The notes beneath the pieces are model-generated. The model did no database searches. It saw only the letters and a list, made by a program, of their open reading frames with translations, and was not told where the DNA came from. A DNA stretch of 64,000 nt from Ascarosepion bandense (lineage: Eukaryota; Mollusca; Cephalopoda; Sepiida; Sepiidae), in contig JBBBDQ010000403.1 in the NCBI GenBank assembly GCA_037127315.1, forward strand, positions 1,314,001 through 1,378,000. The letters run 5' to 3'. Of the stretch, positions 58,384 to 64,000 are shown in pieces (position 1 is the first letter of the stretch; each line of letters opens with the position of its first letter). The position numbers and the translations under genes were made by a program.

Positions 58384-58700
58384 TTGCCTAGTGGATATAG
58401 ATGTTGGCCAAGTTCCAGTGACTTGGCCCAAAGAGTTTTGAGTTCAATACTAGGCTACATTAGAGGTTAACAAATAGCTTAGAGAGTCAAATTAAAGGGA
58501 GATAACTCATGGCTACAAGAAGTGGCTTTACACATGGTATGAGAATAATATACCCCAGTGATCGTAATGAAGGGCTCGGTTCAAAATTCCTAGCTCCTGA
58601 AGAAGGCAAGAACGTACAATGGCCGAAATGTTGTAAGCACTGCAGTATTGATTCGGACAATAGTACGAATAATGTTAATAGTGAAAATTTAATGTTTGTA
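58384..58700 (+). mobile_element. tRNA-headed SINE with repeat 'B' body
   Basis: A tRNA-like head with A box (TTGCCTAGTGGATA, about 58384) and B box (TGAGTTCAATAC, about 58438) is followed at about 58475 by the repeat-B body (TTCCTAGCTCCTGAAGAAGG) and ends at a (TA)n tract from 58710. The copy at 48243 shares the body but lacks the head. The 135-codon ORF at 58509 runs across this body, (TA)n and the next element, so it is not a gene. Confidence 0.5.
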
Positions 58701-58709
58701 TCAATACAG

Positions 58710-58758
<49 letters not shown>

Positions 58759-58763
<5 letters not shown>

Positions 58764-59115
58764 CATATCACTCCGAGCAAGGCGATAACGCCACTGATGT
58801 TCAGGGGGCTACATAAGAATAAAAAAATAGGCAAAGAGAAAGCCGGAAACCACATCCTAAACAGGGAACAAGGGATGAGCCTCTTCACCTCTTCAATAGA
58901 TGTGGGTGGAGTGTGAACCAGGCAATAGGTTAGTCTATCTACTCCAATTGAAAAAAAATAAAAAATAAAATAAAGAGTGAAAAGATTGGAAAAGAGAAAA
59001 CTGGAAACTGCATCCTAAGCAGGAAACAAGGGATGAGCCTCCTTCACCAGTCCAATAGATGTGGGTGGAGTGTGGACCGGGCGATAGCCCAGTCCATCCA
59101 CTCCAATAGAAAGAA
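58759..59115 (-). mobile_element. CR1-tail element with two-unit VNTR
   Basis: On the minus strand the tail CCTTGCTCGGAGTGATATGA lies at 58759-58785. Two units start near 58842 and 58998 (period about 156 bp), each with CATCCTAA.CAGG.AACAAGG and a CAATAGATGTGGGTGGAG block. The second unit differs more from the first than the units at 25030 differ among themselves. Confidence 0.75.
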
Positions 59116-61665
59116 AATGATGGTGACTTGCTAAGTTTTAACTAATATATATGGAGTTGAGTGTAAAGCTTAAGCTTTGATCCCAACCTGATGAAAATTG
59201 GGCCCATTTTATAGTAACTTTACCCCTTATTCGAGTTCTATTGGACAATTTTATTTTATTTTATTTTTTTTTTTTTTAAGTTAAATTATTTGGTATATCT
59301 CCTATATAGTTTCCTAAAAAGAAATGTTATCATTTTCAAATAATGAATTTCACTATTATATAAAAGGATTGTTTCATATTAAAACATTCTACTCTCATCA
59401 TCCTCCTTCTCTTGCTCTGTGGATATACTTGGATAATACAATCAAAATACTGTCATCAGTTTTTTGTTCTATTTCCTAGCACTTCAATTTATGCTAAATT
59501 TGATGTCATTAAGTGTGCTACATGTATTGTCATTGTTACTTTGAGGCTGTAGGATATTGTGTAGAACAAAAGGGCATTTTGTTTTAAAAATCATCAGAGA
59601 GCTAAATTTATAAAGACCATCATAAAAACAGCCATTGTTCCGGATTGGTATTTGCTATTTGTTGTATTTTTTGTTTGAACAAGGTTCCATTTTTTTTCTC
59701 CTTGAAATGTTCAGCCTCTCTGGTTCTATTGACTGGTATTGATTTTATGCAGGATATGTGTTGATCAATAAAAGAGTTGAGTATGGACCCAAAAGGATAC
59801 TACTACAGCTGATATTAAGTTACTATGACACCAGTTCAAAAGTTATTATTTATTAAATATGTTTTTTTCATTTTTTATTATTAGGAAGACATTTCACTTC
59901 ACATAATAGAACAAGACAAAACTTAGAAGAAAAATACAAATTGTTCCTGAAATATTCAAAATGGATTTAATTGAACATGTTTGTTTATATATAATACATC
60001 AATAAAAACTAAATAAATTAATATTTACATTAATCATGATTTTTTTTTTTTTTCCTAGTATGGATTAATGCAAATGACTGAACTGTTAGAATAAAACTTT
60101 AGGCAGTTCCTTCCCTTGATTTCTCATTTAGTATAGATTGGAAAATTTGTTTTTCTTCAATTTATATAACTGAGGCTAGATTAAAAAGTGTACATATCCC
60201 TTGTATAATAATCATGAAATACAGAACCTAAAAGGTGTTTTGAAGAAAGCATATTCTCAATTAACTATTTGATATTTTGATAAATGTCATAGATTCTTAG
60301 AGTAAATTACTTTGAAATGAAGTTCTTTTTATCTTAGATATGTGCCTTATTTTTACTGAGTTGACAGTGAAAGTATTAGCTTATTTAAAGGGGTTAGTGC
60401 AAGTTCAAATAATGCATGTTTATTCTATGCAATTTAAAACTTTTGAATTTATTGCAACATAAGGCCAAATATACAATTCAAAAAGTATGTAAAAAAAATT
60501 AAAATAAATTTAGTAGAAAGAAATTAAAGAAAGAAAAGAGTTAGACTAAAGTGTTAACATCCACCAGTTAAAAAGTTCTGGTTTCCTTAAATATTGTAAT
60601 ATATAATTGTCAGGTTATGGATGTATGAAATTTATAACACAATTTTATAATCCTAATACTTTTCTGTGCAACTTTATTTTTTCTTCTTTTTTTTTTAATT
60701 ACATTGTGATTTCATTCAAGGATTTTCAAAGAAAAGAAGCTAAACCTTTTTTTTGCTTCATGAAAACTATATTGCATTTAAATACATCTGTTGACAAGTA
60801 TTTAAAAATAAATATTAAATCTTGTAAAATTTAATATAAAATAGAATTTTTACTAAAAAAACTTAGCATGAACAGCTTTTATATTGGTTCTTTATCATTA
60901 TTTTATACCTGCATGATTTTATTGTATTTTTACTTACTGACAAAATTTTAAGTACTTGTTGAATTTTGGTTCAAATCTGTAATGTTGCTTTTGCCCTTAA
61001 ATTTTCTTTAGTGCGCAAGCCAGTAGGTGAAATAAACTCTGTTATAAAAAAAAAATGTGTCTGCTCAAATACTGGTATTCACTAAATTCAGTTATGTTTC
61101 TCTAATTTTCTTCTTTATTTAATGTGAAGACTTGTAAATAGTATTCAAAATATTTACATTACATTTTATTTAATGTCTTCATTTACTTTTTCCTTCATTT
61201 TCAATTTCTCTCTCTTCCTCTCCCTATGACTTGTTTTTTTTTTTTTTTTAGCATTGGCTTGCCTTTTGTTTATTTTAAATATGTTCACTTTCTCTGTTAG
61301 GATTGCATTGCTGGAAGTTAATTAGGCTTGTCACTATTAGGGCAGATTTATAAAAAGAAAAAAGAGCATTTTAGAGAAATTACAACTTGGTATTTTAACA
61401 CTTCAAATATATTCAGATTTGGAAATACAAGATATTCTCTTTTATATAAGAGTTTAAAATTTTTGTTCTTGATGACATTACATTAAGTAAACAGGCTAAT
61501 ATTAGAATGATCAATTCATTGTGATTCTTGCCTTAATAGGACTTACACATTACAGTAAATACCCAAACAAGAGTTGTTGTGACACTGAATTAACCAGCCT
61601 AATCATCTTATTTATTTTATTACTCTCATAGGAATGGTGATATTGGTAAGTCCTATTAGCCAGGT
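59116..61665. other. AT-rich intronic sequence without recognised features
   Basis: Only T runs (59264-59278, 60040-60055, 61235-61250) and short ORFs such as 60607-60834, which are low-complexity and without recognisable domains. Confidence 0.6.
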
Positions 61666-61670
61666 CTTTT

Positions 61671-63113
61671 TAGGTACCTCCAAAAAATTGCTAAAAAAAC
61701 AGCATAGTATGAAGGAAAAAGGCCCCAGACTAAATAGAAATAGTTTTATCGGCAAAATGTTTATATTATCATTAAGAGGATAGATCAAAGTATTTTTTAA
61801 TTATTTAAAAAAATTTTAAATTATTTTTAACATGTTCGAAATTTTGGTAGAAAATCTTTTTTTCTTCTTACATCAGTGTGAGACCTAAATTGACGCACAG
61901 TTTATTATGTAAAAAAAAACAAAAAAAAAACGTAATTACGCAATGCACTTTTTTTTACCGTGAAAGACACATTAATTTGGAAATTCTTGCAAAAATCAAA
62001 TAATGATCAGATTTTGATAAAAATTTCAGGACCTATTCATAATTGACTGAAAATCAATTTTGAAATAATTATTTTTTAAAAATATCAGGAAAATTTTTTT
62101 TTTTTCCCTATGTTACCCCCCACCAATTAATTTCCAGAAATGTCTAAAAATTCGACTTTGCTCCCCAGTAAACCTAATATAATTAAATTCAGGGGTCATT
62201 AGGGAATGCTAATCAACTGTTTTTTTGAAAACTAACAAATTTAAAGTTAAATTAATCTGAGTTACGCACACATATTACTTATTTATAGCATCAAAATTTA
62301 GAATAAAACTATTTCTTAAACACAGTGTGTTGATCTTTTTGAACTTCCTCATATATTTGATATGTGATGATAACTTGACAGATGTAAGATAAGTGTACAG
62401 TGTCCAGAATTTACAAAATTAATGTACACATAGAAATTACCATACAAAAAATTTAAAATGCACAAAAAAAAAATTAAAAAATGATTTTAAAAATACAAAG
62501 GCATGATGATTTGTATTAAACTTTTCAGTTTTCAATTGGTAATTATAGTCTTCACTAAATAACTTAATAACCTAATGCCAACAAATCTTTGAAGTATTTT
62601 TATATTTTTGAAACTTTATAAATTATAATTTAAAAAAAAAATGAAAACTATTCTTTTAAAATTTCATTATTAATAAAAAAAAAAAAAAAAAAAAAAAAAA
62701 AAGATACATTTTTACCAAGATTTTTTTTAATAATAATTTTTGAAAAATTCCATTCATTTGTGAATAAGTCATGAAAGTTTCATTAAAATCCAACAATTAT
62801 TTGATTTTTGCAAGAATTTCCAAATTAATGCTTTTTTACTGAAATAAGTTCAGGTACGTAAAAATTACATTCTCCATTGTAAAACTCTTATAACAACTTG
62901 GTCACCCGTTAATAAAATCAAAGCAAAATTTGTTTCACCAAAATTTCAAATATGTTAGAAAGGATTAAAAAATTTAAAAATAATAATAAAAAAAATGCTT
63001 TGATATTTCCTCTTTATAATAACAAACATTTTTATGGAAATAGTTAATTTTTATTTATTTTAGCGCCTTTTTTCTTCATACTATGCTCTTTTTTTTCAGT
63101 GGTTTAGTGGAAG
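61671..63113. mobile_element. Fold-back derivative of the GGTACCTCC TIR family
   Basis: The left half (61671-62190) is in minus orientation and starts AGGTACCTCC. At about 62200 the orientation flips, and 62210-63113 is plus-oriented, ending AGTGGAAGCTACT. The 3' portion of the family is thus present at both ends, inverted (for example ACATGTTCGAAATTTTGG near 61840 and AAATTTCAAATATGTT near 62940). A poly(A) of about 32 lies at 62671-62702. It may be two head-to-head copies or one rearranged element. Confidence 0.55.
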
Positions 63114-63796
63114 CTACTAGTCCAAACTATAGTTTGTTTAATTAATTGTAGTACTAAACAGTAAACAGCAGGGCTCCAGACGACTAAGTTGTTACTTTTT
63201 TTTGGGGGGGGGGGTGAATTAACGGAAAAAAATCAGTTCTATTTAGTTTTGAATGTTTCTTCTAGGTGCTAAAAAAAGAACTTAAGGTTTTGGTACTTAG
63301 GATTATTTGAAGGAGTTTTTGGTGCTCATTGCTCTAATCTATCCCCAGTAATGTACTGGTAAGTTTTGTTTTTGATGACAACAAATCATTTGAAGAAAAT
63401 GAATTTATTTAAGCTGGGAATTAGTTAGAACCAACTTATTTTTTTTTTCCTCTGGAAAAGGGGACAGGGAAAAACTTTCTTTGAAACAACTGAAGCTATC
63501 TAACCTCTCACCTTGTACCACATCCGGTATAATTCATTTCACTGACCTTCTCACAAAGTTAAATTGTTCAGTTTCCAAGAAAGCAGAAGGAGGTAAATTT
63601 CCTCATGATATTTTGAGTGGAAATTTTAGGTTCAAAATAAAACAAAGCTACTTTCTGCCATTTAGCTGAGAACCTATATATATTGTTTTTTATTATGGAA
63701 AAATTGAAATGTGTTTCTGGGACACATGGATACAATTTTCTTGTGTCCCTTTATATTTTTATGCATCAAGAATACAGGACGCGTACCTATCAGCTT

Positions 63797-63842
63797 GTGT
63801 GTGTGTGTGTGTATATATATATATACATACACACACACACAC
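63797..63842. repeat. (GT)n-(TA)n-(CA)n compound microsatellite
   Basis: GTGTGTGT, then TATATATA, then ACACACAC: the compound tract is itself a near palindrome of about 45 bp. Confidence 0.9.
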
Positions 63843-64000
63843 GCTATGTATCTAGGACTCAACATTGCCTCAGAGATGCTTTTGAACTCTATCAAACCTG
63901 GAAAGTTAGGTCTGGACAGCTCCTGCCCATATATGACAACAGTACTTAATTTTCAGCCTGATCTGACTCTTATAAAAGTAGAGGATAGCATGAGTAAGTC

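Larger units (their letters stand above)
37131..64000 (+). other. Presumed lamin intron, no further exon recognised
   Basis: No later segment encodes recognisable lamin rod or tail sequence on the plus strand. 37131-41510 is AT-rich and nearly free of recognised TEs; 41515-63113 carries many. If the next exon is downstream, the intron exceeds 26.8 kb, not unusual for octopus genes. Gene end cannot be located from this window. Confidence 0.6.

Noticed and set aside
58509..58916. 135-codon plus-strand ORF
   Set aside because: Runs from repeat B through (TA)n into a CR1-tail element, three unrelated pieces.
63481..63949. ORFs near the window end as a downstream lamin exon
   Set aside because: No heptad pattern or lamin similarity, and one frame reads a compound microsatellite.

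Overview
This 64 kb window is AT-rich animal nuclear DNA. It most resembles a cephalopod, probably an octopus. Three things point there: tRNA-headed SINEs sharing one central domain, in the style of cephalopod 'Ceph-SINEs'; very dense (TA)n, (CA)n, (GATA)n and (AAT)n microsatellites; and a single host exon lost among transposable elements (TEs). Nothing bacterial is present: no operons, no CRISPR array, no free-standing rRNA or tRNA gene.

Host gene content is small. The one exon I recognise with confidence is at 36718-37130 (+). It encodes the head, coil 1A and start of coil 1B of a nuclear lamin, and ends in a consensus splice donor. A possible non-coding first exon with promoter-like motifs lies at about 36400-36564. 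Everything from 37131 to the window end reads as lamin intron. Two weaker host candidates are a two-segment membrane ORF at 24527-24730 with a broken tandem copy beside it, and a 122-codon ORF at 6630-6998 (-) facing a CpG- and CCGGA-rich patch.

Left third (1-34.9 kb): a graveyard of nested TEs. A Ty3/gypsy remnant (about 1980-5220, -) is split by a Helitron-like element, a SINE and a 5'-truncated LINE with an exact 8-bp target-site duplication (TSD). Fold-back elements lie at 8459-8611 and 9005-9553. A Dong/R4-type LINE with an open 586-codon frame (16031-18004, +) sits inside an older terminal-inverted-repeat (TIR) element and is bounded by (AAT)n on both sides. A complete hAT transposon (27257-30511) keeps its TIRs and 8-bp TSD, carries a decayed transposase and has a SINE inside it. 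LINE fragments sharing one 3' tail, some with a VNTR (tandem-repeat block) next to the tail, recur throughout.

Middle (34.9-41.5 kb): the lamin promoter, exon and proximal intron, almost free of recognisable TEs. Right third (41.5-64 kb): intron rich in TEs again, chiefly a 1.3-1.4 kb AT-rich TIR family (7 to 8 copies), a mariner-like transposase relic, SINEs and tandem-repeat elements.

The most interesting signals are a SINE family that joins a 5S-rRNA-like head to a tRNA-like and Ceph-like body (three copies); the Dong-like element with an open frame at an (AAT)n site; and several long near-perfect hairpins that would form double-stranded RNA if transcribed.
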